A stretch of 13,065 nt of DNA. Source: Lachnospiraceae bacterium. GTDB taxonomy: Bacteria > Bacillota > Clostridia > Lachnospirales > Lachnospiraceae. Below are positions 1 through 5,983 of this stretch, piece by piece. The DNA lies in contig JAEEKC010000096.1 in the NCBI GenBank assembly GCA_016282215.1, positions 1 to 13,065 of the forward strand, given 5' to 3'. The notes under the pieces are model-generated. The model ran no database searches and was not told where the DNA came from. It worked only from the letters and a program-made list of their open reading frames with translations. The position numbers and the translations under genes were made by a program. Numbering within the stretch: position 1 is the stretch's first letter; each line of letters begins with the position of its first letter.

Positions 1-46
1 ATCATCGAGTAATCAGCTACAAGCCAAGCAAAAATGAAACAAAATG

Positions 47-84
47 CCCCGACGCAAGTTTACTTGCAGTCGGGGTGTTTTTTT
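47..84 (+). terminator. Rho-independent terminator of an upstream transcript
   Basis: CCCCGAC (47-53) pairs with GTCGGGG (69-75) and GCAAGT (54-59) pairs with ACTTGC (62-67). This gives a 13-bp stem with one bulged A at 68 and a 2-nt loop, followed by a run of seven T (78-84). It is a textbook intrinsic terminator and presumably ends a gene left of the window. A possible last codon and stop (GAG TAA at 7-12) is visible, but too little is present to call that gene. Confidence 0.88.
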
Positions 85-112
85 CATTTTTATTGGGCGC
101 CAGCCCACGACA

Positions 113-143
113 GTTATTGAATTTGCGAAGCAAATTCGATAAC
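113..143. repeat. Long perfect hairpin in intergenic region
   Basis: GTTAT (113-117), T118 and GAATTTGC (119-126) pair with GCAAATTC (130-137), G138 and ATAAC (139-143) around a GAA loop. The result is a 14-bp stem with a single T-G wobble. There is no T run after it, so it is not an ordinary terminator. It lies between the upstream terminator and the thioesterase promoter, inside a repeat-rich stretch. Its function is unknown. Confidence 0.7.
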
Positions 144-183
144 GGAGTGCTTGGCTTGTCTCGCTAACGGAGTGGCTTGTAGC
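136..183. repeat. Imperfect 25-bp direct repeat with inverted partner at 16-30
   Basis: TCGATAACGGAGTG (136-149) recurs with one mismatch at 161-174. Both copies lead into GCTTGT, the second lacking four bases. TGCTTGGCTTGT (148-159) is the exact reverse complement of 19-30, and GGCTTGTAGC (174-183) of 16-25. The arms therefore flank the terminator and the long hairpin. The arrangement resembles a small decayed palindromic intergenic element rather than ordinary promoter sequence. No coding capacity is evident. Confidence 0.6.
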
Positions 184-198
184 ATATCAATTTTTTTC

Positions 199-227
199 TT
201 GTACAAATCACCTATATGGGTTATAAT
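199..227 (+). promoter_or_regulatory. Sigma-A-type promoter for the thioesterase gene
   Basis: A -35 box TTGTAC (199-204) and a perfect -10 box TATAAT (222-227) are separated by 17 bp, the optimal spacing. Transcription would begin near 234, giving a leader of about 50 nt. That leader holds a 6-bp hairpin (CGGACC 244-249 with GGTCCG 262-267) just before the GGAGGGG ribosome binding site at 271-277. Confidence 0.75.
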
Positions 228-282
228 CAATTTTATGCGTGACCGGACCCACATAAAGTTCGGTCCGACCGGAGGGGATACC

Positions 283-1095
283 ATGTACAGTTTTGAAAGC
301 AAGATCCGATACAGTGAGACGGGAAGTGACCGGCATCTGACCGTTCCGGCACTCCTGAATTATTTTCAGGATTGCTCTACGGCGCAGTCAGAGGATCTGG
401 GGATCGGACTGGATTATCTTGAGCCCCAGGGTCAGGCGTGGGTGCTGAACTTTTGGCAGTGCGATATCACAAGGCTGCCGGTTCTCGGTGAAACTGTGGT
501 GGTGGCTACCAGGCCTTATGAATTCAAGGGCGTCATGGGGAGCCGCAACTACGAGATGCGGGATCAGGATGGAAACCGCCTGGCGGTGGCCAATACCCTC
601 TATACCCTGATGAATATGGAAAAGCATGTGCCGGTTAAGCCGGATGACAAGATGAAGCAGGCCTACCAGATCGGGGAGAAGATGGTGATGGATTATGTGT
701 CCCGCAAGATCCGTTTTCCGGAAGGCGGACAGGCACTTGAGCCCATTACGATCCAGCAGCACCATCTCGATACCAATGATCATGTGAACAATGTGCAGTA
801 TGTATCCATGGCACAGGATCTGATCCCGAAGGATCTTCGGATCGGCAGGGTGCTGGCGAGTTATCATATTTCCGCAGTGGAAGGTGACGTGATCTATCCA
901 TATCTGTTTGAACTTCCGGCAGATTCCAGTGTCGGATCACAGGCAGCGGCGCCGCTTGGGACCAGGGCGGACAGTTTTTATAAGGAACAGAAAACACCGG
1001 AGGCAGGGCAGCCGCTGGTATTTACGAAAAAGATCGGTGTGGACCTTAGAAGAGAAGACGGGGAATCGTTCTGCAAAGTGCTGTTTTGCGGATGA
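283..1095 (+). CDS. Acyl-ACP thioesterase, FatA/FatB-like double hotdog
   Basis: This 270-residue protein matches the bacterial members of the acyl-ACP thioesterase family (Pfam Acyl-ACP_TE). They hydrolyse fatty acyl chains from acyl carrier protein in the cytoplasm, releasing free fatty acids. It has two hotdog halves, roughly residues 1-130 and 150-270. The second half carries HLDTNDHVNNVQYV, which contains the Asp-x-Asn-x-His catalytic pattern of the plant enzymes (D163, N165, H167). The open frame runs back to 151, but ATG 283 is preferred. It follows GGAGGGG at 271-277 with good spacing, the promoter -10 box lies downstream of 151, and the homologous fold begins here. The gene stands alone behind its own promoter, and a structured GC-rich element separates it from cvfB. 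Chain-length preference cannot be read from the sequence. Confidence 0.88.
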   Translation: MYSFESKIRYSETGSDRHLTVPALLNYFQDCSTAQSEDLGIGLDYLEPQGQAWVLNFWQCDITRLPVLGETVVVATRPYEFKGVMGSRNYEMRDQDGNRLAVANTLYTLMNMEKHVPVKPDDKMKQAYQIGEKMVMDYVSRKIRFPEGGQALEPITIQQHHLDTNDHVNNVQYVSMAQDLIPKDLRIGRVLASYHISAVEGDVIYPYLFELPADSSVGSQAAAPLGTRADSFYKEQKTPEAGQPLVFTKKIGVDLRREDGESFCKVLFCG

Positions 1096-1102
1096 GAAAG
1101 TA

Positions 1103-1250
1103 GGCCCCTCATCAGTCAGCTGCGCTGACAGCCGTCTCGCCTGTCGGGTCTCCGCTCCGCTCCGGTCGGTGCAAAGCCGATGTCCCCCGGACATCGTGCA
1201 CCGGTCCTCGCTGGACAAGCGCCACCGGCGCTTAGCGATCCCAAGGGGGA
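1103..1250. repeat. GC-rich multi-hairpin intergenic element
   Basis: The gap between the thioesterase and cvfB is filled by a GC-rich block with three hairpins. The first is GTCAGC/GCTGAC (1115-1120 with 1124-1129). The second is a 15-bp stem with a 4-nt bulge: CGGTGCA (1167-1173) plus CGATGTCC (1178-1185) against GGACATCG (1189-1196) plus TGCACCG (1197-1203). The third is AAGCGCC/GGCGCTT (1217-1223 with 1227-1233). CCCCT near 1105 can pair with AGGGG near 1244 and close the whole into a multi-branched shape. There is no T run, so termination is unlikely. From memory, similar CCCTCATCAGTC...GCTGACAGC...AAGGGG sequences recur in gut Clostridia; I could not check this. It is probably a dispersed intergenic repeat. 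Confidence 0.6.
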
Positions 1251-1268
1251 AGCAAAGGACGGGATAAT

Positions 1269-2105
1269 ATGGAATTAGGAAAATATAACACACTAGTATA
1301 TGCGAAGAATACGGATTTCGGTATCTATCTGAAGGATACGATGTTCAGCGAGGAGGAAGTCCTCCTGCCCAAAAAGTGGGTGCCCTCTGATCTTGAGATC
1401 GGGGATCCCATGGAGGTCTTTTTGTATAAAGACTCTAAAGGACGTCTGCTGGCAACGACCATGAAACCGAAGGTAACGCTGGGCGGTATAGCCAGGCTGA
1501 AGGTGACAGCGGTCACGAAGATCGGTGCATTTTTGGACTGGGGACTGGAAAAGGAACTTCTCCTGCCCTTCGCTGAGCAGACAAGGCGCGTGAAGGAAGG
1601 CGAGGAGGTTTTGATCGCTCTTTACACGGATAAGTCTTCGCGCCTTGCGGCGACCATGAAACTCTATCCGTATCTGAGTCTTCGAAGCCCGTATACGATC
1701 GGCGACGAAGTGACGGGAACCGTATATGAGAGCAGCGAAAACTTCGGTGTCTTTGTTGCGGTGGATGATCAGTATTCTGCGCTGATCCCGCGGAGGGAGA
1801 TTTCCGGAAAGGGGCCGGCGGTTGGCGGGCAGGTAACGGCCAGGATCAGCCGGATCCATGAAGACGGCAAGATGGATCTGGATCTTCGCAAAAAAGCCTA
1901 TCTGCAGATGGGTGATGACGCACAAAGTCTCCTTTCTCTTTTGCAGGAAAGCGGAGGAGTGCTGCCGGTATCGGACCGCAGCGATCCGGAGCAGATCAGG
2001 GAGCTGACCGGCATGAGCAAGAATGCCTTTAAGCGTGCCGTAGGAAGACTTTATAAAGAGCAAAAGATCGACCTTGAAGAGGATCGGATCGTTTTGAAGA
2101 AATAG
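1269..2105 (+). CDS. cvfB: CvfB family S1 RNA-binding protein (YitL-like)
   Basis: This 278-residue protein has the CvfB architecture: three S1-type OB-fold domains and a C-terminal winged helix. S1 domain 1 covers about residues 1-65 (NTDFGIYL), domain 2 about 70-135 (VTKIGAFLDWGLEKELLLPF) and domain 3 about 145-210 (VYESSENFGVFVAVDD). The winged helix spans about 213-278 (ELTGMSKNAFKRAVGRLYKE). S. aureus CvfB is a nucleic-acid-binding regulator of virulence genes, and the B. subtilis homologue is YitL. The likely role is cytoplasmic RNA binding and post-transcriptional control; the target RNA is unknown. The ATG follows a modest AAGGAC site. The downstream gene starts 18 bp after the stop, so the two are probably co-transcribed. 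Confidence 0.88.
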   Translation: MELGKYNTLVYAKNTDFGIYLKDTMFSEEEVLLPKKWVPSDLEIGDPMEVFLYKDSKGRLLATTMKPKVTLGGIARLKVTAVTKIGAFLDWGLEKELLLPFAEQTRRVKEGEEVLIALYTDKSSRLAATMKLYPYLSLRSPYTIGDEVTGTVYESSENFGVFVAVDDQYSALIPRREISGKGPAVGGQVTARISRIHEDGKMDLDLRKKAYLQMGDDAQSLLSLLQESGGVLPVSDRSDPEQIRELTGMSKNAFKRAVGRLYKEQKIDLEEDRIVLKK

Positions 2106-2123
2106 GGGTTACAGGAAAGTATT

Positions 2124-2909
2124 ATGCAGGAATTTCAGGTACTTGGTATCACGCTGAAGGATTATTCCGCGCGTGAAGCCATGAAACTTGTGGAAAACTA
2201 TATGAGCGACGGCAAGATCTCCACTATCTGCTATCTGACGGCGGGAGGTCTTTTGGAGGCAGAAAGCCACCCGGAGACAAAGGATTTTCTGGGGAAAATG
2301 GATCTGACGGTTGCGGCGCAGCCGGAGGTTCTGACGGCATCTTCCGCTCAGCCGAGAAGCCGGATCAGGGAAGTGGAGAATAATGATTTTCTGCGCCTTT
2401 TCCTTCACAGGATGATCCGGGGCGGAGCGCAGATCTGCCTGCTTTCCGATTCGCAGGAAAGCCTTACGAGGTTAAAGGACGGTCTTCTGAGTTATCAGGC
2501 AGGCCTTCGGATCGTAGGAACATACCTGATCGAAGGGGAAGATCAGGATATCGATACATTGATCAATGATATCAATGTGGCAGCACCCCATGTTTTGATC
2601 TCCGATCTTTCTTATCCGCTTCGTGAGCGATTCTTTACGGATCATCATATGAAACTCCATGCCCAGATCTGGTTGATGCTGCAAAAAGGCATGGCGATCG
2701 AGAAACATGGCATGACGTTAGGGCAGAAGATCCGCGGTTTCTTTGATAAGAGAGCGCTTCGCAGGACGGTGGATCAGTACCGTCGTCAGGAAGAAAAACA
2801 GGAAGAAGAGGTCAGGGCGAAGGAAGAGGCGCTTCTGAAATTCGATACGCAGGAGATCGATACGGAAGAGATTCGGAAAGCTTTGGGCGAAAAAGATCAG
2901 CAAATCTAA
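2124..2909 (+). CDS. Divergent WecG/TagA/CpsF-like (GT26) protein, probably inactive
   Basis: The 261-residue product follows the outline of the GT26 family, whose members transfer N-acetylmannosamine-type sugars to lipid-linked acceptors in teichoic acid or antigen synthesis. It has an N-terminal LGITLKDYS start, the segment TAGGLLEAESHPETKDFL (39-56), MDLTVAAQPEVL (59-70), and ISDLSYPLRERFF where the family has a G-x-PKQE-type motif. The Asn of the usual TpNAE motif is Gly here, the ADG/DG catalytic Asp is replaced around A64-A65-Q66, and the Gln of PKQE is Arg. Residues 215-261 form a highly charged, probably helical tail. The loss of several signature residues suggests a pseudoenzyme or a changed function. 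The start ATG has AGGAAAG at 2113-2119. It lies directly after cvfB, with no obvious cell-wall partner adjacent. The family link is by motif reading only. Confidence 0.68.
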   Translation: MQEFQVLGITLKDYSAREAMKLVENYMSDGKISTICYLTAGGLLEAESHPETKDFLGKMDLTVAAQPEVLTASSAQPRSRIREVENNDFLRLFLHRMIRGGAQICLLSDSQESLTRLKDGLLSYQAGLRIVGTYLIEGEDQDIDTLINDINVAAPHVLISDLSYPLRERFFTDHHMKLHAQIWLMLQKGMAIEKHGMTLGQKIRGFFDKRALRRTVDQYRRQEEKQEEEVRAKEEALLKFDTQEIDTEEIRKALGEKDQQI

Positions 2910-3065
2910 GCATAGTTCACAAAAAATTCCTTTTTTTTAGTAGATTTTTTCTTCATATTGTATTAGAATGAGGTTTGGGGTGTGCAAAACGCAAGTTATT
3001 TGCACCTTTCTTTGTGCATATCTGACTATTCGAATGCGTTCTGAATAGTCTTTCGAAAGATAGAG
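2910..3065 (+). promoter_or_regulatory. Structured leader upstream of the PucR/CdaR-like regulator
   Basis: This AT-rich gap carries several palindromes. GTGCAAA (2982-2988) can pair with TTTGCAC (2999-3005), but TGCAC (3001-3005) can instead pair with GTGCA (3014-3018), so the two hairpins exclude each other. GACTATTC plus GAA (3024-3034) pairs with TTC, a bulged T and GAATAGTC (3039-3050). TCTTTCGAAAGA (3049-3060) is a perfect 12-nt palindrome. A weak -10-like TAGAAT lies at 2964-2969. The regulator family is often autoregulated, so some arms may be operators, but this is inference. No convincing terminator follows the upstream gene; only T-rich tracts are present. Confidence 0.45.
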
Positions 3066-3124
3066 GTAGTGTAAAGTCCGATATGAAAATGCGGAGTCAA
3101 ATAACTACTGATAAATATAAGGAG
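3066..3124 (+). repeat. Leader repeat, copy 1 (upstream of the regulator)
   Basis: The stretch 3066-3108 matches 11029-11071 at 36 of 43 positions without gaps, although the downstream genes are unrelated. GTAGT (3066-3070) pairs with ACTAC (3104-3108). Inside, TCCG (3077-3080), a bulged A and TAT pair with ATG and CGGA (3089-3095) around a GAAA tetraloop. The 3' tail ACTACTGATAAAT runs directly into the AAGGAG ribosome binding site. The same tail precedes ftsE and the GT14 gene. Confidence 0.65.
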
Positions 3125-3132
3125 AATGGGGC

Positions 3133-4221
3133 ATGATTTCAAACCAGATTCTGCAGACAACACTGGACGGACTGAAGTCTATTTCCAGGGTGGATTTTGC
3201 GGTGATCGATACAGACGGTAATCCGGTAGTGAGCACGACGCTGCCTTCGGGCGGGTATGCGGCCGGCGTGATCGACTTTGTCAAGTCGCCTGCAGACAGC
3301 CAGGAGGTATCCAAGTATCAGTATTTTAAGATCTATGATGAATCTGTCGTAGAGTATGTGCTGATCGCTTTTGGTTCCGGCGAAGATGTCTACATGATCG
3401 GTAAGATGGCTGCTTTTCAGATCCAGAATCTGATGGTGGCCTATAAAGAGCGTTTTGATAAGGATAACTTTATCAAAAATCTGCTTCTGGATAACCTGCT
3501 GCTGGTGGATATCTACAGCCGTTCCAAGAAACTCCGGATCAAGATGGAGGCAGACCGCTGCGTTATGGTAGCAGAAGCCGGGCAGCGCAAGGAGATCAAT
3601 ACGGTTGAGGCGATCAAAGAATATATCTCTGCGGGAACGCATGATTTTGTGACGGCAGTCGATGAAAACTCCGTGATCATCGTTCATGAGATGACAGAGC
3701 AGAATCATAAGGGGGAGATGGACCGGCTGGCCAAACAGATCATCGCAGGTCTCGAAAAGGACGGCGCGGGCCAGGTGCATGTGGCTTACGGTACCGTGGT
3801 CGGCGAGTTAAGAGAAGCAAGCCGTTCTTATAAGGAAGCCAGGATGGCGCTCGACGTGGGCAAGATCTTTTTTGAAGAGAAAAAGCTCATGGCCTATTCG
3901 TCTCTGGGGATCGGCAGGCTGATCTATCAGCTTCCCATGCCGCTTTGCAAGATGTTCATCCGTGAGATCTTTGAAGACCAGAGACCGGATGATTTTGATG
4001 AAGAGACATTGACGACCATCAATAAGTTCTTTGAAAACAGCCTGAATGTTTCGGAGACCAGCAGACAGCTCTTTATTCACAGGAATACGCTGGTTTACCG
4101 CCTTGATAAATTGCAGAAGACCACGGGACTGGATCTTCGCGTTTTTGAAGATGCCATTACCTTTAAGATCGCAATGATGGTTGTACGATATATGAAATAT
4201 ATGGAATCCATGGAGTATTAG
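3133..4221 (+). CDS. PucR/CdaR-family transcriptional regulator
   Basis: This 362-residue protein ends in a PucR-type helix-turn-helix (HTH_30), about residues 295-355. It shows the family pattern FFENSLNVSETSRQLFIHRN followed by TLVYRLDKLQKTTGLDL. The middle (about 130-280) resembles the degenerate GGDEF-like region of CdaR/PucR proteins. The N-terminus (1-125, VDFAVIDTDGNPVVST) looks like a small ligand-sensing domain related to the CdaR diacid-recognition or PAS/GAF class. Such proteins bind DNA and respond to small metabolites; the ligand here is unknown. ATG 3133 follows AAGGAG at 3119-3124. The gene is just upstream of ftsEX, separated by a tandem repeat, and its stop codon falls inside the first repeat unit. 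Whether it regulates ftsEX is not shown. Confidence 0.82.
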   Translation: MISNQILQTTLDGLKSISRVDFAVIDTDGNPVVSTTLPSGGYAAGVIDFVKSPADSQEVSKYQYFKIYDESVVEYVLIAFGSGEDVYMIGKMAAFQIQNLMVAYKERFDKDNFIKNLLLDNLLLVDIYSRSKKLRIKMEADRCVMVAEAGQRKEINTVEAIKEYISAGTHDFVTAVDENSVIIVHEMTEQNHKGEMDRLAKQIIAGLEKDGAGQVHVAYGTVVGELREASRSYKEARMALDVGKIFFEEKKLMAYSSLGIGRLIYQLPMPLCKMFIREIFEDQRPDDFDEETLTTINKFFENSLNVSETSRQLFIHRNTLVYRLDKLQKTTGLDLRVFEDAITFKIAMMVVRYMKYMESMEY

Positions 4222-4328
4222 ATTCTTCTGATGCCCGATGCATCAATACGAAGCCATAGACTACTGATAAATTAGATTCTTCTGATGCACGATGCATCAA
4301 TACGAAGTCATAGACTACTGATAAATTA
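4217..4328 (+). repeat. Two tandem 54-bp repeats before ftsE
   Basis: Units 4217-4270 and 4271-4324 differ at only two positions, and the start of a third unit (ATTA) follows. Each unit carries a GATGC/GCATC hairpin; in the second, TGATGCA (4283-4289) and TGCATCA (4293-4299) form a perfect stem around CGA. Each ends in the tail ACTACTGATAAATTA shared with other leaders in the window, and the second tail leads straight into AAGGAG. The second half (CGAT...AATACGAAGTCA..ACTACTGATAAAT) aligns with leader copy 1. The regulator stop codon TAG (4219-4221) is embedded in unit 1. Confidence 0.85.
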
Positions 4329-4338
4329 AGGAGAGATT

Positions 4339-5028
4339 ATGATCACACTAGACCATGTCAGCAAAACCTATTCCACGGGTGCGCCGGCGCTGAATGATAT
4401 CAGCCTGCATATTGAGCCCGGGGAGTTCGTATTCATCGTAGGTGACAGCGGATCGGGAAAATCCACCCTGATCAAGCTGCTGCTTCGTGAGCTGTTGCCT
4501 TCTTCGGGACAGATCACGGTGAACGGGATCGATGTGGGCAAACTGAAACACCGCCAGATCCCCAAGTACAGAAGAACGCTTGGCGTTGTGTTCCAGGATT
4601 TCAGACTCCTGAGAGACCGGAACGTCTATGATAATGTGGCATTTGCACAGCGCATCATCCAGACACCGGGAAGAGAGATCAAAAAGAATGTGCCTTCCAT
4701 GCTTTCAACAGTAGGGCTGGCAGGCAAATACAAGGCGAAACCCAGGGAACTATCCGGTGGTGAGCAGCAGCGTGTGGCACTGGCCAGAGCACTGGTAAAC
4801 AAGCCGCCCATTTTGCTTGCAGATGAGCCGACGGGAAATCTGGATCCGAATAATTCCTGGGAGATCATGAAGCTGTTTGAAGAGATCAATGCGACGGGGA
4901 CAACGGTAGTTGTGGTAACCCATAACCGTGAGATCGTTAATGCCATGAAAAAGCGTGTTATCGCCATGAACAAGGGCGTGATCATCAGCGACGAAGAGGA
5001 AGGAACTTACATCGATGAGGCATATTAG
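4339..5028 (+). CDS. ftsE: Cell division ATP-binding protein FtsE
   Basis: This is a 229-residue ABC ATPase of normal FtsE length. Visible motifs are Walker A GDSGSGKST (35-43), the Q-loop VFQDFRLL with Q86, the ABC signature LSGGEQQR (138-145), Walker B ILLADEP (158-164) and the H-loop H195. FtsE sits on the inner face of the membrane with FtsX. Together they couple ATP hydrolysis to activation of a peptidoglycan hydrolase outside the cell. ATG 4339 follows AAGGAGAG. The gene overlaps ftsX by 14 bp, implying translational coupling and equal output. The tandem leader repeat just upstream is the obvious place to look for regulation. Confidence 0.96.
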   Translation: MITLDHVSKTYSTGAPALNDISLHIEPGEFVFIVGDSGSGKSTLIKLLLRELLPSSGQITVNGIDVGKLKHRQIPKYRRTLGVVFQDFRLLRDRNVYDNVAFAQRIIQTPGREIKKNVPSMLSTVGLAGKYKAKPRELSGGEQQRVALARALVNKPPILLADEPTGNLDPNNSWEIMKLFEEINATGTTVVVVTHNREIVNAMKKRVIAMNKGVIISDEEEGTYIDEAY

Positions 5029-5917
5029 TACATTTTTCTATACACTTCGCCAGGGGATAGCAAATCTGTTCCGGAATAAATGGTATTCCCTTGCATCCAT
5101 AGCGACCATCAGCTCCTGTTTGTTAATGTTCGGAGTCTTTTATTCGGTGGTTGCTAACTTTCAATACATTGTAAAAATGGCCCAGGAGGGCGTATCCGTT
5201 ACGGTATTCTTTGATGAAGGCCTGTCAGATCAGAGGATCTCAGAGATCGGCGATATCATTTCCGCAAGACCAGAAGTGTCAAGGATCAATTTCGTATCGG
5301 CGGACGAAGCCTGGGAGAGTTTCAAGGAGGATTATCTTGGAGAGTATGCGGACGGTTTCGGTGATGACAACCCCATTGCAGACTCTGCCAACTATGAGGT
5401 ATATCTGAATGATGTTTCCAGGCAGGATGACCTGGTGCATTATCTCGAGGGCGTAGACGGTGTCAGGGAAGTGAATCATTCCGAGATCACGGCCAATACC
5501 CTGTCCGGCATGAATAAGCTGGTCAGCTATGTATCGCTGGCGATCATCGGAATACTGCTTGCGGTATCCATGTTCCTGATCAGCAATACCGTTACTATCG
5601 GTATTTCTGTCCGCAAGGAAGAGATCAACATTATGAAATATATCGGCGCAACGGACTTTTTCGTCAGGGCTCCCTTCGTAATCGAGGGTATCCTGATCGG
5701 TGTGCTTGGCTGTGCGCCGCCGCTGATCGCGATCTATTTTATCTATAACAGAGTGATCGATTATTTGTCGGAGCGTTTTATGATGCTCAGCCAGCTGCTC
5801 AAGTTCCTGACCGTTGAGCAGATCTTCCAGATCCTGATCCCGGTGTCGCTTGCCATCGGTGTCGGAATCGGCTTTATCGGAAGCTTCTCGACAGTACGTA
5901 AGCATATTCGGGTATGA
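5015..5917 (+). CDS. ftsX: Cell division protein FtsX
   Basis: This 300-residue membrane protein has the FtsX layout. A short cytoplasmic N-terminus with RNKWYSLASIATI leads into TM1 (about 22-45), followed by a large extracellular domain (about 50-165). Three further TM segments lie at about 170-195, 220-245 and 270-290. It belongs to the MacB/FtsX permease superfamily and transmits FtsE ATPase activity to a murein hydrolase through the extracellular loop. It starts inside the ftsE coding region. The likely partner is the coiled-coil M23 protein encoded next. A degenerate leader repeat begins within the last codons and covers the stop. Confidence 0.95.
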   Translation: MRHISTFFYTLRQGIANLFRNKWYSLASIATISSCLLMFGVFYSVVANFQYIVKMAQEGVSVTVFFDEGLSDQRISEIGDIISARPEVSRINFVSADEAWESFKEDYLGEYADGFGDDNPIADSANYEVYLNDVSRQDDLVHYLEGVDGVREVNHSEITANTLSGMNKLVSYVSLAIIGILLAVSMFLISNTVTIGISVRKEEINIMKYIGATDFFVRAPFVIEGILIGVLGCAPPLIAIYFIYNRVIDYLSERFMMLSQLLKFLTVEQIFQILIPVSLAIGVGIGFIGSFSTVRKHIRV

Positions 5918-5964
5918 TCATTCAAAGCGAAAGACTTGTATTTAATTCAAGAACATATTCGGGT
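5903..5964 (+). repeat. Degenerate leader-type repeat across the ftsX stop
   Basis: CATATTCGGGT occurs at 5903-5913, at the end of ftsX, and again at 5954-5964, a spacing of 51 bp. The intervening sequence CGGGTATGA..AT.C..AGC.AAA.A.CT...AATTC aligns with leader copy 4 (11041-11081) at roughly two thirds of positions. This fits a decayed member of the same repeat family with a 51-bp period, inserted at the end of ftsX. It is the weakest copy I would include. Confidence 0.4.
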
Positions 5965-5983
5965 TTAATAGAAAGGCAATCAT

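Noticed and set aside
388..867. Minus-strand open frame of 159 codons inside the thioesterase
   Set aside because: A shadow of the + strand gene: no ribosome binding site, no recognisable domain, and composition explained by the coding strand.
908..1267. Plus-strand open frame running from the thioesterase end through the GC-rich hairpin element
   Set aside because: The frame is explained by high GC content and inverted repeats; the product is Arg/Ser-rich low complexity without motifs.
2921..2938. A6-TTCC-T8 stretch as a terminator after the GT26-like gene
   Set aside because: The only stem is A-T pairs; too weak for an intrinsic terminator.
2968..3048. A 26-codon ORF in the regulator leader that could be a leader peptide ending in the 3043-3050 hairpin arm
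   Set aside because: There is no Shine-Dalgarno sequence before its ATG, and the ATG overlaps the only plausible -10 box, so it may not even be transcribed.
3104..3118. The CTACTGATAAAT tail of the leader repeat as a promoter -10 box
   Set aside because: Transcription would then begin at or inside the ribosome binding site, and no -35 box lies at the right distance.
3139..3780. Minus-strand open frame of 213 codons inside the regulator
   Set aside because: Antisense shadow of a clearly recognised + strand gene, with no family resemblance.
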